A model generated the notes under the pieces. That model ran no database searches, was not told the origin of the DNA, and was given only the letters and a program-made list of their open reading frames with translations. A DNA stretch of 64,000 nt from Gordionus sp. m RMFG-2023. Taxonomy: Eukaryota; Nematomorpha; Gordioida; Chordodea; Parachordodidae. Of the stretch, positions 37,901-45,574 are shown in pieces (within the stretch, counting starts at the first letter, position 1; each line of letters begins with the position of its first letter). Location of the stretch: NCBI RefSeq assembly GCF_954871325.1, contig NC_088778.1, positions 24,103,120 through 24,167,119 on the forward strand, read 5' to 3'. Made by a program: the position numbers and the translations under genes.

Positions 37901-39959
37901 TTCTGTTTCTCTGCTTTCTTGTATTTCTATCTTATTTTACCTTTTCATCGCTTCTTCTAAAGGCGGCATAGACAAAATAATTTGCGAGTTATTAGAAGAG
38001 GTAGCTTAATATATAAAGGGTATGGAAAGTTAATAAAAAGACAAGATAATGTAGTTTTAGGGAATTAGATGATTTTGTTAAAAGTTCTTTACTTTGGTGT
38101 GCAGAGAAACATAATAGATAAGTGTGATATAATGTCAAATAATTTTAAAGGGAGGGGGGGGGGAGATTGGTTATAATTTATAAAGAAAGAAAGAAAATAT
38201 AAAGGTCTGACCCGGCCCATTAAGATTTTTAAAATGGTTTTTTGCCCTCGTAAAATAATTTGGTAGGAGTATACCGAGCCTAGAATAATTTTATATAAAG
38301 GAAAAAGATGTAAATTTTGTTTCCAATTCTAATAAATATTTTCCACATGTTCAGCCCAATCTGAAAAAATTATTTGGCTCAAGTTATCTGACCTTAGGGA
38401 TTAGGTGTGGCTGCCTCTTAAAGAATATTATAAATAAGTTAGGGTAAAAGAAGAAAAAAAAGAAAAGTATTACTAAAAATCAAAAGTTGATTTTAATTTT
38501 TATAATTTTTTATTATTCATCTCATATATCCATATACTACATATTAAGATAATAATGATATCCCTGTGGCAGAAGCGGCTGTTGTTTCAATACCTCATCC
38601 GATTAAAGGCGAGTGCCTCTATTGTTTCGTTACTCTTAAGAATGTAAGTCAACATTTCATTTTCAGAAAATAATGAAAAAGAAAATATACCAATTTTTTT
38701 GGTTACTCTTAAGAATGTAAGTCAACATTTCATTTTCAGAAAATAATGAAAAAGAAAATATACCAATTTTTTTGTTTAACAGCAACTTAAAACGACCCAG
38801 CCCTTCCTCCTATTAAATTTAAATATACAGTACCCATAAAAAGAGCCCTTTGACATGGGGCGGGGCTGGTACGAATCAATTATGCCACTAAAATTTCTAG
38901 GAGGTAGCCTTTAGAGTCAACTTTATATTATTCAGTATCTCTTTCATAATTGAATTATTTTCATTAGTAGGGTCATTGGTTGAGGGGAGTCTAGAGGGCA
39001 GAGCACTGCTCATATATTTAATTTTATTATGACTTTTTTCTAACAAAATATACTATATGCTAATCTCTCTAATTGTACAATTTTGAGTTATCGTCGTTAT
39101 ACCCAATACAAATTATTTAAATCTTATCTAACACACACAAATTCTCATTATCAATTAAATTGACCATTTTTTAACTCTTTAAGTTTTCTCATAAAATTAA
39201 TATGATGCCGTATTTGATAAATGCGTGAAATTTTTTTTAAAAAATACACAATCTCCACACATATATGAAAAAGTATCTTAATAATATATTCATGGTGGTT
39301 TCATTTTATATGACCAACTCCTTTAGAAGAAGATATAAAGCTTGAAAGGTGATTTTATATTTGCACTACCGCGACCGAAAGGGTGGAGCAAGTTTTTTTT
39401 TTAAAATTAGGATTTTAAAAAGTTTAAATGATTTTTTTAATATTCAATTTTGATTTTATTATTTGTGCTAGGGTTACTCGTTTACCGACGAACTTGTTAA
39501 AGAACTCAAAGAAACTAGTAAAAAAAATATACTATAAATATTACCCCATTTAATTCGTTTTAGAAAGAATGAAAGAAATTATTTTTTTTTTAACCTTTTG
39601 ATTTTAAAACCCTCGGGTAAATCATAAATCTATAATTTTACTCGATTTAAACATTAAAAAAATCAAAGCGGTCTTGGAGTTCATTATAACTGGTTTTTAT
39701 ATATACTTGAAAAGAAAATTCTATAAATTTGGCTTCTATTTTTTTAACAGTCGCAGAAAAGATTGGTAGGTTTGCTATACCCGATTACATTCAGAACGCG
39801 CCCCTCCTTCCCAAGACAAGGTCCGGAAAAATTATGAGACGAATACTAAGGGCTATCGCCCAAGGAAGTGGCAAGGATAAGTTAGGCGATATTTCTACTT
39901 TAGCCGATGAAAGCGTCATCGATCAATTGATATCCAATCGTGTGGGAGAAAATCCTTGA
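8776..39959 (+). CDS. ACSS2: Acetyl-CoA synthetase (AMP-forming), 17 exons
   Basis: The enzyme activates acetate with ATP and CoA to acetyl-CoA, AMP and pyrophosphate. Proposed exons: 8776-9071, 9242-9336, 9444-9547, 17418-17490, 17999-18074, 18693-18918, 19588-19721, 19937-20129, 25820-25953, 28288-28420, 29494-29550, 30369-30449, 30625-30733, 37749-37880 (or -37889), 38549-38643, 39472-39517, 39751-39959. They total 2193 nt, 730 codons plus stop, with no phase conflict and GT-AG at every junction. The protein aligns by eye with animal cytosolic/nuclear ACSS2 (about 700 residues) from the N-terminal domain to the C-terminal lysine motif. The extra length is mostly a polar Asn/Ser-rich insert in exon 6. 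I see no mitochondrial targeting peptide. The gene looks intact. Introns reach 7.9 kb and are full of transposons. The symbol is by orthology; a second paralogue elsewhere cannot be excluded. Confidence 0.95.
14004..14090. repeat. Short inverted-repeat element
   Basis: A perfect 12-bp inverted repeat, AAATTCGTGATG at 14004-14015 and its complement at 14079-14090, brackets about 63 bp. It directly follows a long T tract. It could be a very short MITE or a hairpin; no target duplication is clear. Confidence 0.45.
14650..14815. mobile_element. hAT-like MITE, GCCGATTTTT family, degraded copy
   Basis: It contains TTTGAGCCGATTTTTAATAG, a central CGCAAGCCTGAAGATTTTG segment and a terminal AAGCCGTTTTTAAAAA. 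The central segment recurs at 55440 and, inverted, at 57770, defining a small family. The outer ends of this copy are eroded. Confidence 0.5.
14931..16003. mobile_element. Non-autonomous hAT-type element with nested MITE
   Basis: The left end TAGGGCTGTGCCGAT and the right end (complement TACGAGCGTGCCGAT) form an imperfect inverted repeat rich in CCGAT/ATCGG subrepeats. The element is flanked by the direct repeat TTAAAAA (14924-14930 and 16004-16010), one short of the 8 bp usual for hAT. No transposase is seen. A second element is nested at 15163-15788. It lies wholly within intron 3 of acetyl-CoA synthetase. Confidence 0.6.
15163..15788. mobile_element. Nested hAT-like MITE, CAGTGTTG termini
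   Basis: The left end reads CAGTATTGTTAAACGACTCG and the complement of the right end reads CAGTGTTGCTAAACGGCTCG, a clear inverted repeat with CAG termini as in hAT elements. Both ends continue into GATTTTTGAAAACGG-like sequence. Flanks CAATCAGC and CATTCTGC match at 6 of 8 positions, a possible decayed duplication. No coding capacity. Confidence 0.65.
17271..17359. mobile_element. Small MITE-like hairpin before exon 4
   Basis: AGGGGAGACCGGGGCATAAT at the left is matched, inverted, by GCCCCGGTTTTTCTCTA at the right, giving a foldback of about 90 bp. GGGGC-ended terminal repeats of this kind are common in short invertebrate Tc1-like MITEs. It sits about 60 bp upstream of acetyl-CoA synthetase exon 4. 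Confidence 0.5.
17418..20129 (+). CDS. ACSS2: Acetyl-CoA synthetase exons 4-8 (adenylate-forming core)
   Basis: Exon 4 (17418-17490) reads [13 protein letters not shown]. Exon 5 (17999-18074) reads [12 protein letters not shown], ending with a GTATAA donor that restores an Asp codon. Exon 6 (18693-18918) has SCIVVRHV followed by a polar insert of low conservation. Exon 7 (19588-19721) has [13 protein letters not shown] and [16 protein letters not shown]. Exon 8 (19937-20129) completes the phosphate-binding loop [12 protein letters not shown] across the junction and continues to [13 protein letters not shown]. Exons 6 and 7 both use GTTAAT donors, weak by usual metazoan standards. Confidence 0.92.
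21048..22640. repeat. Inverted repeat pair around a MITE
   Basis: About 21048-21180 on the plus strand and about 22520-22640 on the minus strand are related over roughly 120 bp. Both contain ATATTGTTTAGTGAA, TTTAGGAATAATATTAT and a following GA(T/C)GAATATTATGA segment. The pair brackets the MITE at 21783-22156 within intron 8 of acetyl-CoA synthetase. I cannot tell whether these are ends of one larger element or two independent insertions. A short open frame on the minus strand matches nothing I recognise. Confidence 0.5.
21783..22156. mobile_element. MITE with about 85-bp terminal inverted repeats
   Basis: The left end CTAGGGTTGGTCTGCATTTT and the complement of the right end CTAGAGTTGGTCTGCATTTT start an inverted repeat that continues, with gaps, to a shared CAAGAATTAAAAT about 85 bp in. 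The termini fit a TA duplication within CTAG, pointing to a Tc1/mariner-like origin. No coding capacity in 374 bp. Confidence 0.7.
22750..24492. mobile_element. Foldback-type element with long terminal inverted repeats
   Basis: Two arms of about 420-510 bp (about 22750-23262 and about 24078-24492) are inverted copies. The outer parts match at roughly 90 percent, for example TTCATTGGTTTGTTGGTCTC against its complement near 24450. The inner edges share TTCATTTT(G/A)ACCTC and ATTCCAGAATAATGTTTAT. About 800 bp of AT-rich spacer separates the arms with no open frame of note. No target duplication was identified. Long arms, a short spacer and no genes fit a non-autonomous foldback element. I see no sign of a Polinton: it is far too short and no capsid or polymerase sequence is present. 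Confidence 0.65.
24863..25034. mobile_element. PIF/Harbinger-like MITE
   Basis: The left end GGCTATGTCCAAAATCTTTT and the complement of the right end GGCTGTGCCCAAGATATCAA form an inverted repeat. The 172-bp element is flanked on both sides by TTA (24860-24862 and 25035-25037), the TWA target used by PIF/Harbinger elements. No coding capacity. Confidence 0.6.
25820..30733 (+). CDS. ACSS2: Acetyl-CoA synthetase exons 9-13 (acetate and ATP site)
   Basis: Exon 9 (25820-25953) encodes [14 protein letters not shown] and [15 protein letters not shown]. Exon 10 (28288-28420) encodes [18 protein letters not shown] and the adenine-site motif DTYWQTET. Exon 11 (29494-29550) is only 57 nt and encodes [19 protein letters not shown]. 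Exon 12 (30369-30449) encodes [15 protein letters not shown]. Exon 13 (30625-30733) encodes [12 protein letters not shown] and [10 protein letters not shown], where the Asp of TGD binds the ribose in this superfamily. Most of the intron after exon 9 is a hAT element (26373-28199). Confidence 0.93.
26373..28199 (-). mobile_element. hAT (ZMYM-like) element, copy 1, internally deleted
   Basis: Termini CAGGCGTGTACGCAGGAATT and (complement of right end) CATTGGCGTACGCAGCGGGG are hAT-like. The 8-bp flanks TCTCTTTG and CCTCTTTG differ at one base. Transposase remains lie on the minus strand. N-proximal pieces are near 27920-27720, then a part with [10 protein letters not shown] (about 27140). The C-terminal helix piece with [20 protein letters not shown] is near 26740-26660, with stops in between. 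The N-terminal half is absent, so it is non-autonomous. A GC island (26769-27119) is inserted inside the dimerisation-domain coding part. It fills most of intron 9 of acetyl-CoA synthetase. Confidence 0.8.
26769..27119. repeat. GC island A (GGGCCGGGCC type) inside hAT copy 1
   Basis: Left edge AGACCTGCAGGCCC, right edge CTGCAGGCCTCTG. Between them, GGGCCGGGCCTGAAAATTTT-like units of about 30 bp alternate with T/A runs, around a central AT spacer (about 26915-26975). It interrupts the hAT transposase frame between FSFLRRI and the NIHRHL part. The same insertion at the same site is present in hAT copy 2. Confidence 0.75.
28421..29493. other. Intron 10 of acetyl-CoA synthetase with MITE
   Basis: Besides the MITE at 28603-28770, a shorter pair of inverted ends (GGCTGCCTCCAAAC at about 28450 and the complement of GTTTTGGAGGCGTC at about 28585) suggests another small element directly before it. 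The rest is AT-rich and featureless. Confidence 0.45.
28603..28770. mobile_element. MITE with AATACAAATCAGCTGG termini
   Basis: The left end AATACAAATCAGCTGGTAAT and the complement of the right end AATACAAATCAGCTGGTGGC share the first 17 bases, and similarity continues (CATTTTGG) for about 45 bp. No coding capacity in 168 bp. The superfamily is not certain. Confidence 0.7.
30869..31124. repeat. GC island B in intron 13
   Basis: It begins near TTGCAGGTCTCTAGCAGGCC and ends with CTGCAGGTCTGATA. Inside are GGCCGGGCC-like blocks (CGGGCCAGGCCG, GCCGGGCCCGGCC, CCGGGCCAGCCC) separated by TTTTTAAA-type runs. A short open frame through it reflects only the repeat. It lies directly beside the broken 3' end of the minus-strand LINE. 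Confidence 0.7.
31199..32617 (-). mobile_element. LINE copy b, reverse transcriptase, 3'-truncated
   Basis: An open frame of about 470 codons runs on the minus strand from 32617 down past 31199. It begins in a zinc-finger-like CPSCHKY segment. It continues through a linker to the reverse transcriptase: [58 protein letters not shown] and the YLDDG active site. Similarity to copy c stops a few residues after YLDDG at 31199, so the thumb, linker and endonuclease are missing. Most LINEs are cut at the 5' end; a missing 3' end points to a later rearrangement. The family is the R2/R4-like type with a restriction-like endonuclease. Confidence 0.8.
32640..33710. repeat. Spacer between LINE copies, degenerate about 160-bp tandem repeats
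   Basis: The interval between the head-to-head LINE copies shows loosely repeated blocks. CAGAATAAT(C/T) recurs at 33324 and 33483, and each is followed by a (C/T)AAGTGTT- or GAGTGTTT-like stretch and an AATTTC(A/C)(T/A)TG-like stretch. It could be a repetitive 5' untranslated region of copy b. No coding signal. Confidence 0.35.
33711..36145 (+). mobile_element. LINE copy c, R2/R4-like, 5'-truncated with intact 3' end
   Basis: Homology to copy b starts at ACTAAGTTTTACCAATTCC (about 33711). Three overlapping frames follow: 33928-34353, 34419-35147 and 35119-35955. The first shift is in an A run (seven A here, eight in copy b) at about 34270. The frames cover the RT motifs ([25 protein letters not shown]) and the RT/thumb part ([12 protein letters not shown]). 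The C-terminal region has a degenerate Cys/His segment before [23 protein letters not shown], and a terminal [17 protein letters not shown]. Relatives carry a PD-D endonuclease core after LEPVGL; here it is deleted. The 3' end runs into an A-rich tail just before a hAT element. Confidence 0.85.
36165..37236 (-). mobile_element. hAT element with intact C-terminal transposase, perfect 8-bp duplication
   Basis: Termini TAGTGATGTTAAAAGTTAC and (complement) TAGTGATGTTAAGGTAAC are flanked by the perfect target duplication GTAATATG (36157-36164, 37237-37244). On the minus strand an uninterrupted frame from 36926 to the stop at 36440-36442 encodes [16 protein letters not shown] and the hAT dimerisation signature [20 protein letters not shown], then [15 protein letters not shown] likely 49-bp intron (36975-36927, GTAACT to GTAG) joins it to an upstream piece, [12 protein letters not shown]. 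The catalytic N-terminal part is missing, so this is an internally deleted but young-looking copy. It lies in intron 13 of acetyl-CoA synthetase. Confidence 0.88.
37749..39959 (+). CDS. ACSS2: Acetyl-CoA synthetase exons 14-17 (C-terminal lid domain)
   Basis: Exon 14 carries the hinge and lid: [20 protein letters not shown]. It has two possible donors nine bases apart (after 37880 or 37889), both in phase, so three residues may be optional. Exon 15 (38549-38643) has [20 protein letters not shown]. Exon 16 is 46 nt (39472-39517). Exon 17 (39751-39959) has IPDYIQNAP and [10 protein letters not shown], the motif with the catalytic, regulatory-acetylation lysine, and stops with TGA at 39957. A 73-bp tandem duplication copies the end of exon 15 with its donor. 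Confidence 0.93.
38204..38290. repeat. GC island C, short
   Basis: AGGTCTGACCCGGCCCATTA starts a short stretch with TTTTTAAAATGG, TTTTTTGCCC and a terminal CCGAGCC block. It resembles one edge of the GC-island family, probably a fragment. It lies in intron 14 of acetyl-CoA synthetase, shortly after a G11 tract at about 38155. Confidence 0.4.
38629..38774. repeat. Perfect 73-bp tandem duplication across exon 15 donor
   Basis: Units 38629-38701 and 38702-38774 are identical. Each holds the last 15 coding bases of exon 15, the GTAAGT donor, a TTTCATTTTCAG acceptor-like string and following intron. The first copy's donor (38644) is the one that keeps the reading frame. The second is a ready decoy donor. 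Confidence 0.9.
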
Positions 39960-41271
39960 AGAAAAATACATTAATTTGTATACTTTATAAAAAAAATTGT
40001 AATCTCGTTTGTAAAATATAACATAGTTTTTTTTATATCAAGCATAGAGACATATTTATTAAAGCTAGTGACATAAAAAAATTTAAAAAAAAATGATATA
40101 AAAATTGATGGACCAAATAACGCTTCTAACAGTATTCCAAGAAAAGTTAGCTTCTCTTGCTGGAAATTTGTAATATTATACTTACATACAATTTATAAGA
40201 GATTAGAGAACTCGAAAGCCGTATTAATTTATAATATTTTTTTTGTAAAAAGAAACGTAATTATTTTTCAATATTTTTAAAAACACAATTAATGTCTTCC
40301 TTTTAAAATTGAAATAAAATCATTCTCCTAGAAGTTATTTTTCGTTTTGATTTATTATTGTTTTTAACTTATAAAATTACACCCATTTATTTTGACAAAT
40401 AAAAACATTAAACTTTTAACCTTTTGAAACCGTATTAAGTTACAAAACACACAACAATACAATAAAATAAGCGAAATATTCTGAATGTAATAAACCAAAT
40501 TTGAGCTAATAATTTGTTCAGTATTTATTGTTTAAAAAAATCCCGACGTAATAACGAGGGTAGAATTTAACCCATTGGCACTGATAATAAAAAATTAGTT
40601 TATGTTCATGAAATATTTCATATGTATTTTTTTAATATTTAAATATTTACTCACTTTATTAGAATAATATGTATAATTATTCACCACATTCCTTTAAAAA
40701 TGCACTAATGAATTTATAAAAAATTATATCATTTCACTCCCAATCGCATCTCAATGATAAAAAAAATTAATTACCAATTTAAATTTCTATTAATATTCAT
40801 GTGATTTATCTATATTGATAATTATGGAAATATTTCTATTTTTACATAATAAAATAATAGAATCGTGTACATAAATTTTCTTTTATTAGATTGGGTGGAG
40901 GGAGGAAGGAATTAAATAAAAGATGATAACTTGATTTAATCAGTTGGCCCCTTATTTTTCCAGAATGATCATTTTATTTATTAAAACAAAATATTCTGAT
41001 ATCGAGAAAAGAGGAACACGGGTGACTTCGAGATTACGATAATTTTGGATTAAAAAATTCATATTATTATTTTTTAATTGTTAATTATTATAATTGAAAC
41101 CTTGTATTATAAAAATCGATTAATTTACTTCTCCTATAATGTTTCCTAATTATTAAAATCAAAATATTATTAATTTAATATTTTTCATTAACAATAAGAA
41201 CTATTGTTTACCCATTCAAAATATACTTTAATCATTAATTTTAATTTGAAAGGAATATATTATATTTGTAA
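39960..41271. other. Intergenic, 3' of acetyl-CoA synthetase
   Basis: AT-rich, no coding pattern. A GAAATAAAATC string at about 40311 contains AATAAA and could be the polyadenylation signal of the upstream gene, about 350 bp after its stop. Promoter elements for the next gene are not evident. Confidence 0.4.
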
Positions 41272-42609
41272 ATGCATATTGATATGAATGATATCGCTTC
41301 AGCTAACTGCATCCTGCCCGAAAATGTGAAAACGTTCAATGATCCATACAAGTCAAGTTACCGCGATTTTGAAAAAATCGTTTTCATTTCATTATGTACT
41401 TTCGGTATCTTGGGTAATGGCTTGGAAGCGTGGACAATTTGTCCTCCGGAACGGTTTTTAACAGCGCGTAAAAATAGCAAAAAAATTTCGAAGCCCTCCA
41501 CAAATCAATATCTACTTGGCATGTTTTTCAAAATAAATTTCGTAAACACTCTCATGTATATAGTTTCTCCCATCATGAATTTGTTCTTGGATGGCACAAA
41601 AAATAGAATATGGGTCAGTAAAGCTTGGATAAGGTACCAAGCCGATTTTCATTTTCCGATATCCAAACCACTAGTAGCTCTTGGTGTTTTGGTTTACATA
41701 ATTTATTTTAGCAATCAAACTTTGGCTATACTCAAACCTTTGTTTTACAAAAATTATTCCAATAAACACAATATTAGTTTAGTTTTGTTGTTCATTTCTT
41801 TGTACACTTTTATATGGTACATCCCAATCTATAAATGGTTCACAATAAAAACTGAAAAAATATGTAACCCTCTCGATAAACTTAACCTGAAAAATATATC
41901 ATCCCAACAGATCAATAATATCACCCGTGTAATTGACACAGCGTTTAGTTTATTCATAAATAGTAAGGAATTCAAGAATGATTACGTGTATTCATACGAT
42001 TGGATTTACAATAAAAAAAGCTTCCAACTTAAAACGCTAGAAAGTTCTCTTTGGAAATTTTATCAAGTGTCTAGGGAGCAATTTATCGTTGTAATACCAT
42101 TTTTATGCGTAATCTATTACAAATGGAAAGCTATGAAAAAGTGCGCTCAACTTAATCCCAGCAAACCCATGCAACCGAATGAAATTTCAACACTCCATTC
42201 AATATCCAGGTCTAGAATTTCTATGACAATCATAGATGAGCCTGGATATATTAACCAAGACGCGAAGAGATGGGAGAGAAAGAGGCAACAGATTCAACAA
42301 CACAAGAAAACCTTGTGGGTTATGACTTTGGAGTTCGTATTTTTGATCTTGCCAATGTCCGTGATACAGATGTCGTTAAGTAAATTGGGTGACACAGTGG
42401 GTTACGAAAATTTAGCCACGATTTACATATTCTGTAAGCTGCTTCAAGGTATATTCGTGACCTGCACTTTTTACATCAATCTCTTATTTAACAAACATTA
42501 CCTACGAAAAGTTCTTGACATGTTAACTTTAGAATATCTTTTTTATAAATGTTTCTTTGCAAAATTCTTTATCATTCTAAAGTTCCATTTCAGAAGAAAT
42601 TTTGTATAA
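41272..42609 (+). CDS. Multi-pass membrane protein, divergent rhodopsin-type GPCR candidate
   Basis: A single open frame of 445 codons, exceptional for this window, with balanced codon content. About seven hydrophobic segments are visible: about 36-57 (with GILGNGL, like the GN of helix 1), 78-106, 130-155, 165-188, 262-285, 343-366 and 381-405. The last ends in FYINLLFNKHYLRK, in the position of the NPxxY region and helix 8 of class A receptors. A long loop precedes segment 5, and a basic, Ser-rich loop (about residues 287-340) precedes segment 6. I see no clear DRY motif; a possible counterpart after segment 3 is ILKPLF. The closest impression is an invertebrate neuropeptide-receptor-like fold, by layout only. 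A nearby Met codon at residue 5 is an alternative start. Ligand and signalling are unknown. Confidence 0.7.
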   Translation: MHIDMNDIASANCILPENVKTFNDPYKSSYRDFEKIVFISLCTFGILGNGLEAWTICPPERFLTARKNSKKISKPSTNQYLLGMFFKINFVNTLMYIVSPIMNLFLDGTKNRIWVSKAWIRYQADFHFPISKPLVALGVLVYIIYFSNQTLAILKPLFYKNYSNKHNISLVLLFISLYTFIWYIPIYKWFTIKTEKICNPLDKLNLKNISSQQINNITRVIDTAFSLFINSKEFKNDYVYSYDWIYNKKSFQLKTLESSLWKFYQVSREQFIVVIPFLCVIYYKWKAMKKCAQLNPSKPMQPNEISTLHSISRSRISMTIIDEPGYINQDAKRWERKRQQIQQHKKTLWVMTLEFVFLILPMSVIQMSLSKLGDTVGYENLATIYIFCKLLQGIFVTCTFYINLLFNKHYLRKVLDMLTLEYLFYKCFFAKFFIILKFHFRRNFV

Positions 42610-43440
42610 CATACAAAATATTTCTATAGAATTTTTCCGAGAAATATTTTCATAAAAATATATATTTGTTAATATTATGTAATTGATCTCCTACCCACCT
42701 AAAATCGCTTAAAATAATGATAAAATATTTTTTTATTTCATACGCATAGGATTTCATAAATTTGTCAATTGTTTAGAATGTAGGGAAGAGTGAATTGTTT
42801 CTACGCATAAATAATTTAGAAATAATAAGACTGATGCAACATGTAATTTAAAAAAAACTGTGTGACTATATTTCAATATCAGGTGATAAAATTTAAATTT
42901 TAACGAAATTTTGGCTGGTATTTTTAAGATGGATATTGTAGTTATATGATTTTTGATTTTTTTACATAAATATATTAAAATGAATTAAAGACAATAATTC
43001 CATATAAAATATAACTAGAATGAAAGGAAGAAAGGAATAAATGTTTAGTTTAGGATTCCATTGTTAAAATTTATATTTCGGTAAGCTAAAAGATTTATTG
43101 TGCTGATATCACATATATAACTATATAATTAAAATAGATAGTTCGATTTTATTAATTCATATATATAATTAAATGATTAAGGCACCCCTCATCTGTAAAG
43201 ACATTTTTAGACACATTAAACTTTTACTACCTTGACGGCAGAGTGGTTATATTTAATGAGTAATAACTTTATATTGGTTTAATCATTACCTATATTAAAA
43301 TCGCGACACTTGTTTATAAAAATATTCAAAATTTGATGAGTGCTAAAACTTATATCAATATTTATCAAAAAAATATAATATTAAATTATATGATTTCTTT
43401 TCAAAGATTGTCTAGAAATATTGATCTAAAAATTATAATA
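42610..43440. other. Intergenic, no gene seen
   Basis: AT-rich DNA downstream of the receptor-like gene, without coding or repeat structure I can support. Confidence 0.4.
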
Positions 43441-43465
43441 CATATTTTTTAATTAACCTAATCAA

Positions 43466-43860
43466 AAAGCTTGGCAGAGCCATAAGGAAATCAGGAGATC
43501 CAATAGAAGGTGTTTACTTACGTCAACGTAGAGAAATTCAGATTATAAAATCTAATTTCATAGGCTTCATGAGTTAATTTAGATCTTTTCCATGTTACCT
43601 TCATTGTTTATAATTGTATTTATTTAATCTCTTCCTCAAATTAAGAAATATATATGACTATTTTTTCTCATTTATATTCGTGATTTATGTTAAAAAAAAA
43701 TTTTTTTCTTCTTAAAGACTAATTTCTATATTAGATTTTTCCTGTAATTTTATAACTATTAACTAGTCCATTTATAATGTATTTATATTGTTGCGACATA
43801 TTTTGATTATTAAATTAATTTCCCATTAATAAATTTATATTAACATTTAAAAAAAATAAA
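43466..43860 (+). mobile_element. LINE 3'-end fragment
   Basis: A short frame (about 43470-43576) reads LGRAIRKSGDPIEGVYLRQR and ends in a stop. It matches the last 40 residues of LINE copy c ([20 protein letters not shown]). An AT-rich 3' region follows, ending near an A run at about 43850. A typical 5'-truncated insertion of the same clade. Confidence 0.65.
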
Positions 43861-44061
43861 AGTATAAATTAAATAAATTAGAATATATAATTTGCCTTGT
43901 TGTCATCATCCGTTGCGTAAAATAAAATTTGTTTTTGAAATGAAATATACTCGGCCATATTATTAAATGAATTTGACCTAAATATTATTATTTTTAATAA
44001 AAAAGGAGTAAAATAAAATTATATCAAATATAAAGATAAATACCACAAAATAGTATCTAGA

Positions 44062-44517
44062 CTAGAAGTCTACAATGGGCGAGTTTTTAGCCAAAAAGCC
44101 CACCCACTCGTTGTTTTTAAATTTATTTAACCCACCCACCCGCTCATAATTTTTTAAAAAAAATTTACCTGCCCGTTTTTTCATTTATTTATGAATTTTG
44201 TTTAACCCGCTCGTCCGCCTATTTTAACGGCTGACTTGGCTCTTTTCTTATTGATTTAAATGTATTTTTAATTAAACATATATAATATGCAATAATAAAT
44301 AAAACTATTATTTTTAATAAATTGAAGTTTGTTCTGCTCATTTCGCCTGAAAAGTAGCAAAAATTTACCCACCTGTTACTTAAAAATTTTTTTCAACCCA
44401 CCCGCCACCCGTCCAATGTTTAAAATATTTTTAAAAAAAACCGACCATGCCCATTCAAAGTATGGACAGGATTAAACTGGTGGACCAACAACAACCCGCC
44501 CAATGCAGACCTTTAAT
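44062..44517. repeat. GC island D (CCCACCC type) with CTAGA flanks
   Basis: Left edge CTAGAAGTCTACAATGGGCG, right edge CCCAATGCAGACCTTTAAT. The inner ends are inverted relatives (TCTACAATGGGCG against GTCTGCATTGGGCG). Inside are CCCACCCACTCG, CCCACCCACCCGC, CCCGCTCGTCCGCC and CCCACCCGCCACCCG blocks around an AT centre. Both sides carry CTAGA (44057-44061, 44518-44522). It sits within a TATCTAGATAC-rich MITE whose right end, the complement of CAGAGTTGCTAAAGTATTC, lies at about 44580-44598. Confidence 0.7.
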
Positions 44518-45574
44518 CTAGATACAGATACCTTTTAAGCTATATCTAGATACTAATAACACATTTTTGAATCTAGAATACTTTAGCAACTCTGATAAAT
44601 TCGTTGTATTTAAAATATTCTAAAATGCAAAATATTTTGAAACCAAAGCAACCCACAAACGAAGTCTCAATTTGTAAACAGAACTATCAGGATTTTTTTC
44701 TAATCAATCAAAACGTTTCTTTTAGCAGATCTAAAAAATAAAAGTGTGAGGCGAATTATTTATTAACAATTTCTATTAACTTGATCAATTATTATAATAT
44801 TAGTAAAGAAAAATAGATATCATTTATAAATTCAGCTCAAATGATATGAGCTCGATAGGCCAAGTTTAAAAAATTTGATTTAGGTTACGTTTCATTGTAC
44901 ATTCTATAACAGGTTATACTTTATTTTTATTCATTTTCTTTGTCCATTATTAAAAACGAAGATTCTATTCAGCAGACACAAAACATCTTGGCGCTTTTCT
45001 AAAAAATAAAAATCTCGAGTTGATTTCGATATTCTATTTATTACTAATATATGGTTCTTTATAAATGATAAATAAAGCATTTAGACAGATTTTTTTAAAA
45101 AGAGCTTTGAGTGCAATTACAGTATATATTATATAAGTGATGAAGAGTTTACTACTAAAGAAGCAATTGAAAAACATTTTTTATTTTTGCTAGTCAAACC
45201 AGCAAAAATAAAGATTTATAAATAAGTGAAATTTGACTTTGTCTTGAGTAAAATTTTGATTGATATTTTGCCCTGGAATCTATCATATTTTCAAATCTTT
45301 ATTTGCCAAATGATTTTAATTGAATCATCAATTGCAAATGAGAGGTTGGTTATTCATGTAGTTAAAGTGCCTTTAAAAAATTTTCATATCCGAAAATCCT
45401 TTATCATTCCAAACATATTTTTCCTTTAGAAAATAGGCATGACCAACAATATAGAGATTTAGAAAATTCATATCCAGTGAGCCACTCATATTTATTGTAT
45501 TTATCGATAGAAAAATTATGAATGTAAGTTTTGATTTCTTTATTCAAGTCTTGTAAAATTGGTTTCCATCTCCC

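Noticed and set aside
38667-38716. Cryptic 50-nt exon in the duplicated donor region
   Set aside because: It would need a 23-bp intron and would break the frame.
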